Counted from the stretch's first letter, positions 1 through 6,941 are shown. The stretch: 9,341 nucleotides of DNA from Intestinibacillus sp050255995 (GCA_050255995.1 JBFWIM010000074.1:1-9341); one strand, 5' to 3'. Translations and numbers: made by a program. The notes: generated by a model from the letters alone, not told the origin.

Positions 1-2
1 CC

Positions 3-185
3 GGCACCCCGCGCGAGGTCTTCACCCACGCGGAGGAGATCACCGCCGCCGGGCTCGACGTGCCCGAGATCACCAAAGTCTTTCTGGAGCTGCGCCGACG
101 CGGCGTGCCCGTCGACCCGTCGATCTACACGGTGGAGCAGGCGCTCGCCGCCATCCGCGCGCTGAAGGAGGGTACGCCATGCTGA
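3..185 (+). CDS. ecfA2: ECF transporter energy-coupling ATPase, C-terminal end (partial)
   Basis: This is the last 60 codons of a gene whose start lies left of the window. The visible protein begins GTPREVF, continues with the helical tail GLDVPEITKVFLELRRRG, and ends shortly after a TVEQALAAI segment. That is the typical C-terminus of the energy-coupling ATPases (EcfA) of ECF vitamin and metal transporters; no Walker motif is visible because the nucleotide-binding core is missing. EcfA1 and EcfA2 form an ATPase heterodimer on the inner face of the membrane that drives EcfT and a substrate-specific S component. Its stop codon overlaps the ecfT start by 7 bases, so the two are probably translationally coupled. 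The usual order is ecfA1-ecfA2-ecfT, so EcfA2 is the more likely paralogue, but this rests on position only. Confidence 0.85.
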   Translation, partial: GTPREVFTHAEEITAAGLDVPEITKVFLELRRRGVPVDPSIYTVEQALAAIRALKEGTPC

Positions 186-982
186 AGGATATCACCATCG
201 GGCAGTTCTTCCCAGGGGAAAGCCCGGTGCACAGGCTCGATCCCCGCGTGAAAATCTCGCTCGTCGCCGCGATGATCATCACGCTGTTTCTCGGCGCGGG
301 GCCGGTTTCCTACGGGCTTTTCATCGTGTTCCTGCTTTTCGTCATCGGCATCTCGGGCATCCCGTTCAAAATGGTCGTACGCGGCCTCCGGCCGATCCTG
401 TTCATCATCATTTTCACGGCGGTTCTGAACCTGTTCTATACGCCCGGCGACTATATTTTCGAATGGGGCTTCCTGCACATCTCGCGGGAGGGCGTCCGCA
501 TCGCCATCCTCATGGTGCTGCGCGTCATGCTGCTCATCGTCGGCACTTCCATGCTGACCTACACCACCAGCCCCATCCAGCTGACAGACGGGCTGGAAAG
601 CCTGCTCTCCCCGCTCAAAAAGCTCCATGCCCCGGTGCATGAGCTTTCCATGATGATGTCGATCGCGCTGCGCTTCATCCCGACGCTCATCGAGGAGACC
701 GATAAAATCATGGCCGCGCAGAAAGCGCGCGGCGCGGACTTTGAGTCCGGCAGCATCATGCAGCGCGCAAAGGCGCTGGTGCCGATCCTTGTCCCGCTCT
801 TCATCTCGGCGTTCCGCCGGGCGGACGAGCTCGCGACGGCCATGGAGTGCCGTCTGTACCGTGGCGACGTGGGCCGCACCCGTATGCGCCAGCTCCAGGT
901 CACCGGCGTCGATTACGGCGCGATCGCGCTTTGCACGGCCGTGTTCGGCGCGGTCATTGTGCTCGGACGCTTCGGCCTGTGA
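179..982 (+). CDS. ecfT: Energy-coupling factor transporter transmembrane protein EcfT
   Basis: This 267-residue membrane protein is EcfT, the scaffold that couples ATP hydrolysis by EcfA1/EcfA2 to uptake by exchangeable S components. Hydrophobic stretches lie near residues 25-58, 70-90, 108-128 and 245-264. The cytoplasmic coupling region after residue 160 carries the family signature AQKARGADF (Ala-Arg-Gly at 183-185) and a second helix, AMECRLYRG (221-229), that docks into the ATPase groove. The N-terminal SPVHRLDPRVKI segment is also characteristic. The start is supported by AAGGAGG at 165-171, inside the upstream ATPase gene. The second coupling motif reads CRL where many relatives have AR followed by a small residue. 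Length is normal for the family. Identification is firm; the transported substrate cannot be told because this is the shared module. Confidence 0.95.
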   Translation: MLKDITIGQFFPGESPVHRLDPRVKISLVAAMIITLFLGAGPVSYGLFIVFLLFVIGISGIPFKMVVRGLRPILFIIIFTAVLNLFYTPGDYIFEWGFLHISREGVRIAILMVLRVMLLIVGTSMLTYTTSPIQLTDGLESLLSPLKKLHAPVHELSMMMSIALRFIPTLIEETDKIMAAQKARGADFESGSIMQRAKALVPILVPLFISAFRRADELATAMECRLYRGDVGRTRMRQLQVTGVDYGAIALCTAVFGAVIVLGRFGL

Positions 983-1018
983 CAAATCTCCCTCGACCCC
1001 CCCTCTTTTGGAGTTATT

Positions 1019-1831
1019 ATGAAGAATATTGCACTCATTCTGTCCTATGACGGCACGGCCTATCACGGCTGGCAGGTGCAGAAGAACGGCTCCTCGGTGC
1101 AGCAGACGCTGACCGAGGCCATCGGCCGCCTGCTCGGCTGCGAACCCTACGTGTCCGGCGTCGGGCGGACGGACGCGGGCGTGCACGCACGGCGTTACGT
1201 CGCAAATTTCAAGGCTCCCTGCACGATCCCGACGGACCGGCTGCCTTTCGCGCTGAACGCGCAGCTGCCGGAGGACATTGCGGTCTCCGGTGCGGCGGAA
1301 GTGCCCGAAGCGTTTGACGCGCGCTTTGACTGCACCAAAAAGGAGTACGCCTACTACCTTTATCCATCCAAGCTGCGTGATCCCTTTCTGTCCGGCCGCG
1401 CCTACCGCTATACCTATCCGCTGGATCTGCATAAAATGCAGGAAGGGGCAAAATATTTCGTCGGCAAACAGGATTTTGCCGCCGTGCGCTCGGTTGGTAC
1501 GCCGGTCAAAAGCACGGTGCGCACCATTTTTCACTGCGAGGTGGAAGCTGTGCCGCGCGACCCCTATGCCCTGTGGCGCGGGGACAGTGACATGCCGCTC
1601 ATCCGCATCCGCGTGTGCGGCGACGGCTTTCTGTACAACATGGTGCGCGCCATCGCGGGCACGCTCACCTATGTCGGCGGCGGCAAGCTCGCGCCATCGG
1701 ACGTGCGCCGCGTGCTGAAAAGCCGCGACCGTGAGGAGGCCGGACCTACGCTGCCCGCCTGCGGGCTGTTCCTGAACCGCCTGTGGTACGACGATACCCC
1801 GGCGCTCGACCGGTTCGGGCTCTCCCTGTAA
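1019..1831 (+). CDS. truA: tRNA pseudouridine(38-40) synthase TruA
   Basis: This 270-residue enzyme is TruA, which isomerises uridine to pseudouridine at positions 38, 39 and 40 of the anticodon stem-loop of many tRNAs. The N-terminus LSYDGTAYHGWQVQ and the catalytic block GVGRTDAGVHA are diagnostic; the nucleophilic aspartate is D52. Later family blocks are visible as FDARFDCTKKEYAYYL and GDGFLYNMVRAIAGTL, the latter forming part of the active-site floor. The ATG at 1019 is preceded by GGAG at 1010-1013. It follows ecfT by 36 bases and is probably on the same transcript, as in many Firmicutes. It is full length, with no sign of damage. Confidence 0.97.
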   Translation: MKNIALILSYDGTAYHGWQVQKNGSSVQQTLTEAIGRLLGCEPYVSGVGRTDAGVHARRYVANFKAPCTIPTDRLPFALNAQLPEDIAVSGAAEVPEAFDARFDCTKKEYAYYLYPSKLRDPFLSGRAYRYTYPLDLHKMQEGAKYFVGKQDFAAVRSVGTPVKSTVRTIFHCEVEAVPRDPYALWRGDSDMPLIRIRVCGDGFLYNMVRAIAGTLTYVGGGKLAPSDVRRVLKSRDREEAGPTLPACGLFLNRLWYDDTPALDRFGLSL

Positions 1832-1856
1832 TGCGCCTCTTTGGAGCCGTTTGGGA

Positions 1857-1880
1857 CGGGCAGAGACTGCATCTGTCCCG
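1857..1880 (+). other. Intergenic hairpin after truA
   Basis: CGGGCAGA at 1857-1864 pairs with TCTGTCCCG at 1872-1880, with one bulged T and a 7-base loop. It lies 25 bases after the truA stop. It could be a weak terminator or 3'-end processing hairpin, but no clear run of T follows, so intrinsic termination is doubtful. It lies in the 157-base gap that separates the ecf-truA unit from the next gene. Confidence 0.3.
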
Positions 1881-1970
1881 GCCAATTGGAGATTTTACCT
1901 TATATACATCCAAATCTGCTGTGAAATTCACCGTTTATTCACATCTTTTCCGTGTTTTCGCGGTACAATG

Positions 1971-1980
1971 AGGGAGGTGG
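1971..1980 (+). promoter_or_regulatory. Ribosome binding site setting the start of the DUF5711-like gene
   Basis: AGGGAGGTGG lies 8 bases before the ATG at 1989. The frame is open further upstream and has another ATG at 1968, but that one would place the ribosome site inside the coding region and has no such site of its own. The downstream ATG is therefore chosen. Confidence 0.75.
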
Positions 1981-1988
1981 AGATCATC

Positions 1989-3272
1989 ATGAACGAAAAC
2001 CAAAAAGTCGCGCGTTTCCCCGTCACCAAGCGGGAGCGCCGCCGGCTGCTACTCCGCTCGAAGGACGGGCGCCTGCGGGTTGCCGTCCTGCTGCGGGGGC
2101 TGACGGGCTGGCTGCTCCTGTTCTCCATCATCCTGTTCCTCGCAGCCAATTACCGGCTGTTCCTGCCGGACAATCTGCGCCGGGTAGGCAGTTATGTCAG
2201 TCTTGGTCTGAACGCCGCCCCCGGAGATATGAATACGATTCCCTTTCAGTCGAGCAGCTATGTCGATACCGAGCTGTTCGCAGGCGGTCTGGCCGTGGCG
2301 GACAGCGATACCCTCTACGTCGCACACCCCGGCGGCCTGCATCAGCTCACACTGCAGCTCGGCTACGCCCACATTGCGCTTGACGCCTCGGAGGACCATA
2401 TCCTCGCCTATGACCGCGGCGGCACCGGGCTGACCGTCACCAACGGCCTTGCCCCGCTTGAGCTGGACTGGGGCAGCGACAGGCTGACCTCCCCTATCCT
2501 GAACGCCTGCATGGGTCTGGACGGCTCGTTCGCCGTCGTGACGGATGAGGCGGGCTATAAAACCGCCGTGCGTGTTTTCAACAAGGACCAGCAGCTGACG
2601 TATAAGTGGCTGACCTCCGAATACTATGTACAGTCCGCCGCTGTTTCTCCCGACGGCCGGCGGATGGCGGCGCTTGCCTTCCGCCAGAACGGCGCCGCGC
2701 TGGAAGGCAGGCTCCTGCTGTTCGACCTTGGTCGGCAGGAAGTCGCGGCCGAGTGCAGCCTTGATGCAAGCCTTGGCTTGGAGGTCCGCTTTTTAAGCGA
2801 TACGGTTGCCGCCGCTGTGTGCGATACGGGCGTCTATCTGGTAGATCTGCGCGGCAAGGCGTTTTGCACCGAAACCTACCCCGCGAGCGACCTGATCGGC
2901 TTCGCTTTTGACAACGGCGCAGTCGCTTTGGCGCGGCGCTCGTATACCAAATCGGCCCGCAGCGAGGTCGTCGTACTTTCGGGAAACGGCCGTATGACCG
3001 GTCCCCTCGCCACGGAAGAGGAGCTGACCGGGCTGTCCCTCGCGGGCGGCAGGCTCGCCCTGCTGACCACTGCCGGCCTGCACGTCTATAATGATAAACT
3101 GGAACCGCTCTGGACGGACGCTTCCGCCGCAGGCGGCCGCCGCGTGCTGCTCGAGCGGGACGGTACGGCGTGCGTGCTGTTTGGCAAGGAGGCCCGCCTG
3201 CTGCGGGAAATGCAATCGGAGGAGCCCATTCATGGAAGCGACAACCTTGCAGCTGACACCGGAAACCCTTAA
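1989..3272 (+). CDS. DUF5711-like single-pass membrane protein with beta-propeller-like repeats
   Basis: This 427-residue protein has a basic, Arg/Lys-rich cytoplasmic N-terminus (residues 8-30, with KRERRRLLLRSKDGR). One membrane helix follows near 34-54 (LTGWLLLFSIILFLAAN), then about 370 residues predicted to lie outside the membrane. The outer part is made of short beta-rich units alternating hydrophobic strands and turns; one carries the WD40/propeller-like motif SAAVSPDGRRMAALA near 217-231. This layout matches the DUF5711 family of clostridial membrane proteins, whose function is unknown; the assignment is from memory of the family and needs a profile search. The 3' end overlaps the next gene by 41 bases, so the two are tightly linked. 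A role as an envelope-associated scaffold or sensor would be a guess. Confidence 0.8.
   Translation: MNENQKVARFPVTKRERRRLLLRSKDGRLRVAVLLRGLTGWLLLFSIILFLAANYRLFLPDNLRRVGSYVSLGLNAAPGDMNTIPFQSSSYVDTELFAGGLAVADSDTLYVAHPGGLHQLTLQLGYAHIALDASEDHILAYDRGGTGLTVTNGLAPLELDWGSDRLTSPILNACMGLDGSFAVVTDEAGYKTAVRVFNKDQQLTYKWLTSEYYVQSAAVSPDGRRMAALAFRQNGAALEGRLLLFDLGRQEVAAECSLDASLGLEVRFLSDTVAAAVCDTGVYLVDLRGKAFCTETYPASDLIGFAFDNGAVALARRSYTKSARSEVVVLSGNGRMTGPLATEEELTGLSLAGGRLALLTTAGLHVYNDKLEPLWTDASAAGGRRVLLERDGTACVLFGKEARLLREMQSEEPIHGSDNLAADTGNP
3218..3224 (+). promoter_or_regulatory. Ribosome binding site inside the upstream gene, for the CvpA-family gene
   Basis: GGAGGAG sits 7 bases before the ATG at 3232, inside the coding region of the DUF5711-like gene. 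It selects this ATG over the in-frame upstream ATG at 3091, which would add 47 residues of low-complexity Cys/Arg/Ala sequence unlike the family. Confidence 0.75.
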
Positions 3273-3960
3273 GCTCCTGCTGTCACCAAGCGATCTTATT
3301 ATTCTGGCCATCCTGCTCGTGAATCTCATCACCGGCTGGCGGCGCGGCTTTTCCCGCACGCTGTTCGGCCTGCTGGGCAATTTCATCTCGTTTGCCGCGG
3401 CGGTGGTCGCCGCAAAGCTGACCGCGCCCTTTATGGCGCAGTTCCTGATCACCCCGATTGTGGGCGACGTCTTTCGACAGCAGGCGCAGGCCGCCCTGCA
3501 AAGCGGCGGTGCACAGGCGGCCGCTGACGGGCAGTCCCTGTTCCAGTCGCTCTCCGGCACGCTGCAGCGGCTGCTGGATTCCGATCTGCTCACGGACGCG
3601 TCTCAGCCGCTGCAGACGGCAGCCGGCCAGGCAGCCGCAAGCATGTCGCAGAGCCTCGCCTATTTTCTGTTGTTCTTTATTTTCCTTGCCGCCTTCTCCT
3701 TCCTGTTCCGACTGATCGGGGAAGCGCTTCGACTGGTCGCAAGAGCCACCCCGCTCGGCTTCCTGGATGCGCTCGCGGGCGGCGCCGTCGGCCTCGCGTG
3801 CGGACTCGCGCTCTGTCTGCTCATTCTGTGGGCGCTTGCACGTTTTTCTCCCGCACTTTTTTCGGAACTCGGCCCGCTCTCGCCCGCCGCGCTCCAAAAG
3901 ACTCTGCTCACGAAATCCCTCCTGGGTCTGATTCCCCAGGGTTTGCTCGGGACGGTCTGA
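3232..3960 (+). CDS. CvpA family membrane protein
   Basis: This 242-residue protein has four likely membrane helices, near residues 21-36, 44-64, 141-163 and 180-203. The first pair is joined by the short basic turn TGWRRGFSRTLFGLLG, which is the hallmark of the CvpA (colicin V production) family. A roughly 75-residue Ala/Gln-rich segment (about 66-140), predicted to be helical and outside the membrane, separates the two helix pairs; this insertion is commonly seen in Firmicute CvpA-like proteins. Family members are linked to envelope homeostasis and, in enterobacteria, to colicin V export, but their biochemical role is not settled. It starts within the end of the preceding gene, so the two are probably translationally coupled. 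No catalytic motif is visible. Confidence 0.82.
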   Translation: MEATTLQLTPETLKLLLSPSDLIILAILLVNLITGWRRGFSRTLFGLLGNFISFAAAVVAAKLTAPFMAQFLITPIVGDVFRQQAQAALQSGGAQAAADGQSLFQSLSGTLQRLLDSDLLTDASQPLQTAAGQAAASMSQSLAYFLLFFIFLAAFSFLFRLIGEALRLVARATPLGFLDALAGGAVGLACGLALCLLILWALARFSPALFSELGPLSPAALQKTLLTKSLLGLIPQGLLGTV

Positions 3961-3989
3961 CGCCGGTCCCGATAATAAGGAGTATTACT

Positions 3990-6341
3990 ATGCAAATGCC
4001 TATGTGTTCCCGCTGCGGTAAGAATATTGCCGTGGTCTTCATCACCAAAATGGAAAACAGCGGTGCAACCTCGCACGAGGGGATCTGCCTCAAATGTGCC
4101 AAAGAACTCGGCATCAAGCCGGTGGACAGCCTGATGGAGCAGATGGGCATCACCGAAGATGATCTTGAGGCGCTTTCCGGCGAAATGGAAACACTTGCCG
4201 GTTCGGAGCGATCCGATGCTGCGGAAGGCGCTGAGGACGACGAAACCGACGCCCCCGAAACGGTGGAGGATCTGCCCGGCGGCGACGAAAAAGACGTCTC
4301 CACCACCCGTTCCTTCCCCTTCCTGGAGAAACTGTTCCAGCAGGGGCAGGCGCATGGCTCCGCTGCACCCGAGGAAAGCGCGGCCTCCTCGATCCGCACC
4401 GAGAAAAAGGATCCCCGGCGCGACAAAAAGCGCAAATTCCTCACCACATACTGCGAGGATCTGACGGCCAAAGCGGCGGACGGCCTACTGGACCGCATCG
4501 TCGGCCGCGAGCGTGAAACCGAGCGCGTCATCCAGATCCTGAACCGCCGCCAGAAGAACAACCCCTGCCTGATCGGCGAGCCCGGCGTGGGCAAAACCGC
4601 CGTGGCGGAGGGCCTCGCGCTGCGCATTGCGGAGGGCAAAGTGCCTTACAAGCTGCAAAACAAGGAGATCCACCTGCTCGACCTGACGGCGCTCGTCGCG
4701 GGCACGCAGTTCCGCGGGCAGTTTGAAAGCCGTATGAAGGGTCTGATCGACGAAGTCAAGCGGCTCGGCAACATCATTCTGGTCATCGACGAGGTGCATA
4801 ACATCGTCGGCGCGGGCGATTCCGAGGGCTCGATGAACGCCGCGAATATCCTGAAACCCGCGCTCAGCCGCGGCGAAATCCAAGTGATCGGCGCGACGAC
4901 GTATAACGAATACCGTAAATATATCGAAAAGGACGCTGCGCTGGAGCGCCGCTTCCAGCCGGTCACCGTGGCGGAGCCGTCCATCGCGGACACCGTCGAA
5001 ATCCTCAAGGGCATCCGCTCCTACTACGAGACCTTCCACGGCGTGGCCATCCCGGATGAAATCTGCCGGCAGGCGGCGCAGCTTTCCGAGCGCTATATCA
5101 CAGACCGTTTTCTGCCCGACAAGGCCATTGACCTGATCGATGAAGCCTGCTCGCGCGTCAACCTGCAAAACCCGGCGATCGGCGAGGTGCCGCGCCTGCA
5201 GAATGAGCTGGATCGGCTCGACGAGGAGCGCGAAGCGCTGCTGCAGGAAGACCAGAACGAGCGCACCTATGAGCGCATGGCCATGCTGCAAAGCCACGCC
5301 CTGCAGGTGCAGAGCCAGCTTGACCTGCTGCGGCACAAGCCCGCGCCCACGCTGACCGCCGAGCATCTTGCGCAGGTCATTGAGCTTTGGACCGGTATCC
5401 CCGCCTCCAAGGTGTGCGAGATTGAGTTTTCGCGCCTGCAGACGCTCGAGGATCGCCTGCGCGAACACGTCATCGGCCAGGAGGACGCCATCCGCGCCAT
5501 CGGCGCGGCCATCCGCCGCTCCCGCGCGGGCATCAGCCCCAAGAAAAAGCCGGTCTCCTTCCTCTTCGTCGGTCCCACCGGCGTGGGCAAGACCGAGCTG
5601 GTCAAGCGGCTGGCTTCCGACCTGTTCGACGCGCCGGAATCGCTCATCCGCTTCGACATGTCGGAGTTTATGGAAAAGCATACGGTCTCCCGTCTGGTCG
5701 GCTCGCCTCCGGGTTATGTCGGTTACGACGAGGCCGGCCAGCTGACCGAGAAAATCCGCCGCCGCCCGTATTCCGTCATTTTGTTCGACGAAATCGAAAA
5801 GGCGCACCCGGATGTGCTCAATATCCTGCTGCAAATTCTGGATGACGGCCGCATCACCGACGCGCACGGGCGTGTGGTCAATTTTGAGAATACGGTCATC
5901 GTCATGACCTCAAACGCGGGTTCGCAGAATAAGACGGTTGAGGTCGGCTTCGGCAAGACGGTCTCCGAACAGGCGCGCGACCGCGCCATCAAGGCGCTCG
6001 AAAGCCTGATGCGCCCTGAGTTCCTCAACCGCATCGACGAGATTGTTTCGTTTAACCAGCTCACCCGGGACGACTTTGTGCGCATCTCAGGCATCCTGCT
6101 CGGCGAACTGCGCGACTCTCTGAAGGAGCGCTCCATCCGCCTGACCTGGGATGACAGCCTGATCGAATATCTGACGCAGAAATCCTTCTCCGTGCAGTAT
6201 GGCGCGCGTAACCTGCGCCGCCTGATCGAAAAAGAGGTGGAAAATGCGCTGGCCGCCGAGATTGTCAGCGCGTGGGAGCGTCCGCTCACTGGTGCGCACA
6301 TCACGGTACAGGACGGAAAGCTGTCCGTTTCAACGATCTGA
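3990..6341 (+). CDS. clpE: ClpE-like AAA+ unfoldase with N-terminal zinc finger (ATP-dependent Clp protease ATP-binding subunit)
   Basis: This 783-residue protein is a Hsp100/Clp ATPase that unfolds proteins and feeds them to ClpP. The N-terminus has a McsA/ClpE-type zinc finger (C6xxC9 and C33xxC36) instead of the Clp-N repeats of ClpC, ClpA and ClpB. A long acidic, probably disordered linker follows (about 68-145). AAA module 1 has Walker A GEPGVGKT (196-203), Walker B with D267/E268 and arginines 320-321. A short helical middle segment (about 401-450) resembles the UVR-like coil of ClpE. Module 2 has Walker A GPTGVGKT (528-535), Walker B with D600/E601 and the sensor-2 GAR (738-740). V652-G653-F654 matches the VGF loop that docks onto ClpP, which argues for proteolysis rather than ClpB-type disaggregation. 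AAGGAG at 3977-3982 supports the ATG at 3990. No CtsR-type tandem heptamer is visible upstream. Family is certain; ClpE rather than ClpC rests on the zinc finger. Confidence 0.93.
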   Translation: MQMPMCSRCGKNIAVVFITKMENSGATSHEGICLKCAKELGIKPVDSLMEQMGITEDDLEALSGEMETLAGSERSDAAEGAEDDETDAPETVEDLPGGDEKDVSTTRSFPFLEKLFQQGQAHGSAAPEESAASSIRTEKKDPRRDKKRKFLTTYCEDLTAKAADGLLDRIVGRERETERVIQILNRRQKNNPCLIGEPGVGKTAVAEGLALRIAEGKVPYKLQNKEIHLLDLTALVAGTQFRGQFESRMKGLIDEVKRLGNIILVIDEVHNIVGAGDSEGSMNAANILKPALSRGEIQVIGATTYNEYRKYIEKDAALERRFQPVTVAEPSIADTVEILKGIRSYYETFHGVAIPDEICRQAAQLSERYITDRFLPDKAIDLIDEACSRVNLQNPAIGEVPRLQNELDRLDEEREALLQEDQNERTYERMAMLQSHALQVQSQLDLLRHKPAPTLTAEHLAQVIELWTGIPASKVCEIEFSRLQTLEDRLREHVIGQEDAIRAIGAAIRRSRAGISPKKKPVSFLFVGPTGVGKTELVKRLASDLFDAPESLIRFDMSEFMEKHTVSRLVGSPPGYVGYDEAGQLTEKIRRRPYSVILFDEIEKAHPDVLNILLQILDDGRITDAHGRVVNFENTVIVMTSNAGSQNKTVEVGFGKTVSEQARDRAIKALESLMRPEFLNRIDEIVSFNQLTRDDFVRISGILLGELRDSLKERSIRLTWDDSLIEYLTQKSFSVQYGARNLRRLIEKEVENALAAEIVSAWERPLTGAHITVQDGKLSVSTI

Positions 6342-6355
6342 CGCCTTTTTAAGGC

Positions 6356-6414
6356 CGCCCAAACGGCTCCCGCAAGGAACCGTTTGGGCGCGTCTTTGTC
6401 CTTTGTGTCTTTAA
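6356..6414 (+). terminator. Intrinsic terminator of the clpE unit
   Basis: CGCCCAAACGG (6356-6366) pairs perfectly with CCGTTTGGGCG (6380-6390). The 13 bases between them can add further pairs (CTCC/GGAA side, one mismatch). A T-rich but interrupted tail follows (tctttgtcctttgtgtcttt). It starts 15 bases after the clpE stop. It separates the clp unit from the tRNA promoter. Confidence 0.82.
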
Positions 6415-6421
6415 AAGAATA

Positions 6422-6439
6422 ACAGAAAAATTTTTCTGT
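6422..6439. repeat. 18-base perfect AT-rich palindrome upstream of the tRNA promoter
   Basis: ACAGAAAAATTTTTCTGT is a perfect two-fold palindrome ending 17 bases before the -35 box. It could be an operator, an AT-rich UP-like element for RNA polymerase alpha subunits, or a second hairpin helping termination of clpE. The A-tract then T-tract design also implies intrinsic DNA curvature. No function can be assigned from sequence alone. Confidence 0.6.
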
Positions 6440-6456
6440 AAAATCGTTAAAAAAGA

Positions 6457-6485
6457 TTGACACCCTTGCTGAATCTTGTTATAAT
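6457..6485 (+). promoter_or_regulatory. Consensus sigma-A promoter of the tRNA operon
   Basis: TTGACA (6457-6462) and TATAAT (6480-6485) are separated by exactly 17 bases, a perfect match to the housekeeping promoter consensus. An A/T-rich stretch lies directly upstream. Transcription should start near 6492, about 14 bases before tRNA-Gly. Such a strong promoter fits a stable-RNA operon. Confidence 0.92.
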
Positions 6486-6505
6486 ATACAAGTCTCAGAA
6501 AACCC

Positions 6506-6579
6506 GCGGGTGTAGTTCAATGGTAGAATGTCAGCCTTCCAAGCTGAACACGTGGGTTCGATTCCCATCACCCGCTCCA
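6506..6579 (+). tRNA. tRNA-Gly (anticodon UCC)
   Basis: The 5' arm GCGGGTG pairs with CACCCGC at 6569-6575, followed by discriminator T and an encoded CCA. The anticodon loop CTTCCAA gives UCC, reading GGA and GGG codons. The T loop TTCGATT and a normal D arm are present. It is the first gene after the operon promoter. Confidence 0.96.
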
Positions 6580-6657
6580 AAAATACATACGCTTTTGGGG
6601 AAGCCGGGCGTGGGACAGGCAAAGCGGTATCTTCCCAGCGATCGGGATTTTCCTTAT

Positions 6658-6734
6658 GCGCCAGTAGCTCAGTCGGATAGAGCAACTGCCTTCTAAGCAG
6701 TAGGCCGGGGGTTCGAATCCCTCCTGGCGTACCA
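6658..6734 (+). tRNA. tRNA-Arg (anticodon UCU)
   Basis: The acceptor arm GCGCCAG pairs with CTGGCGT, giving a G-U wobble as the outermost pair (1-72); discriminator A and an encoded CCA follow. The anticodon stem ACTGC/GCAGT carries loop CTTCTAA, anticodon UCU, for AGA and AGG codons. The T loop is TTCGAAT. The 78-base gap to tRNA-Gly is spacer. Confidence 0.95.
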
Positions 6735-6776
6735 ATTTGCGCCATTCCCTGCAGCCCGGGAACACAAACTTTATAT

Positions 6777-6854
6777 GGTGGGTATAGCTCAGTTGGTTAG
6801 AGCATCGGATTGTGGTTCCGAGGGTCGAGGGTTCGAGTCCCTTTATCCACCCCA
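6777..6854 (+). tRNA. tRNA-His (anticodon GUG)
   Basis: The acceptor arm GTGGGTA pairs with TATCCAC, with the extra G at -1 (position 6777) opposite discriminator C51, the identity element read by histidyl-tRNA synthetase. The anticodon loop is TTGTGGT (GUG). The T loop is TTCGAGT. CCA is encoded at 6852-6854. Confidence 0.96.
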
Positions 6855-6866
6855 TTTTTCCTAGTC

Positions 6867-6893
6867 GAACGCGCTGCAAGCCGCAGCGCGTTC
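6867..6893 (+). other. GC-rich hairpin between tRNA-His and tRNA-Gln
   Basis: GAACGCGCTGC (6867-6877) and GCAGCGCGTTC (6883-6893) form an 11-bp perfect stem with the loop AAGCC. No T-run follows, so it is not a classical terminator. It may be a pausing, RNA-processing or stability element within the tRNA precursor that modulates expression of the last two tRNAs. Confidence 0.6.
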
Positions 6894-6941
6894 TGTCTAA
6901 GAGCATCATACGGCCGGATCAAGCCGGAACTGAACGAATAC

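Noticed and set aside
125..1885. 586-codon open frame on the minus strand opposite ecfT and truA
   Set aside because: It is the mirror of two certain genes in GC-rich DNA; its product is rich in Arg, His, Asp and Gly with no domain, and there is no ribosome binding site.
1938..1969. Promoter TTCACA ... TACAAT before the DUF5711-like gene
   Set aside because: The spacer is 20 bases and the start point would fall within the ribosome binding site, so it is not convincing.
3091..3231. 47-residue upstream extension of the CvpA-family protein
   Set aside because: It has Cys/Arg/Ala-rich sequence lying wholly within the preceding gene, and the strong GGAGGAG site points to the ATG at 3232.
3947..3972. 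Hairpin TCGGGAC/GTCCCGA between the CvpA-family gene and clpE as a terminator
   Set aside because: It is a 7-bp stem with no T-run, followed at once by the clpE ribosome binding site. It may affect translation, but termination is unlikely.
3961..3989. CtsR operator upstream of clpE
   Set aside because: The tandem GGTCAAA-type heptamers are not present; only isolated GGTC strings occur.
4485..5867. 460-codon open frame on the minus strand inside the Clp gene
   Set aside because: It is a shadow of the conserved AAA modules on the opposite strand; its composition is typical of antisense frames.
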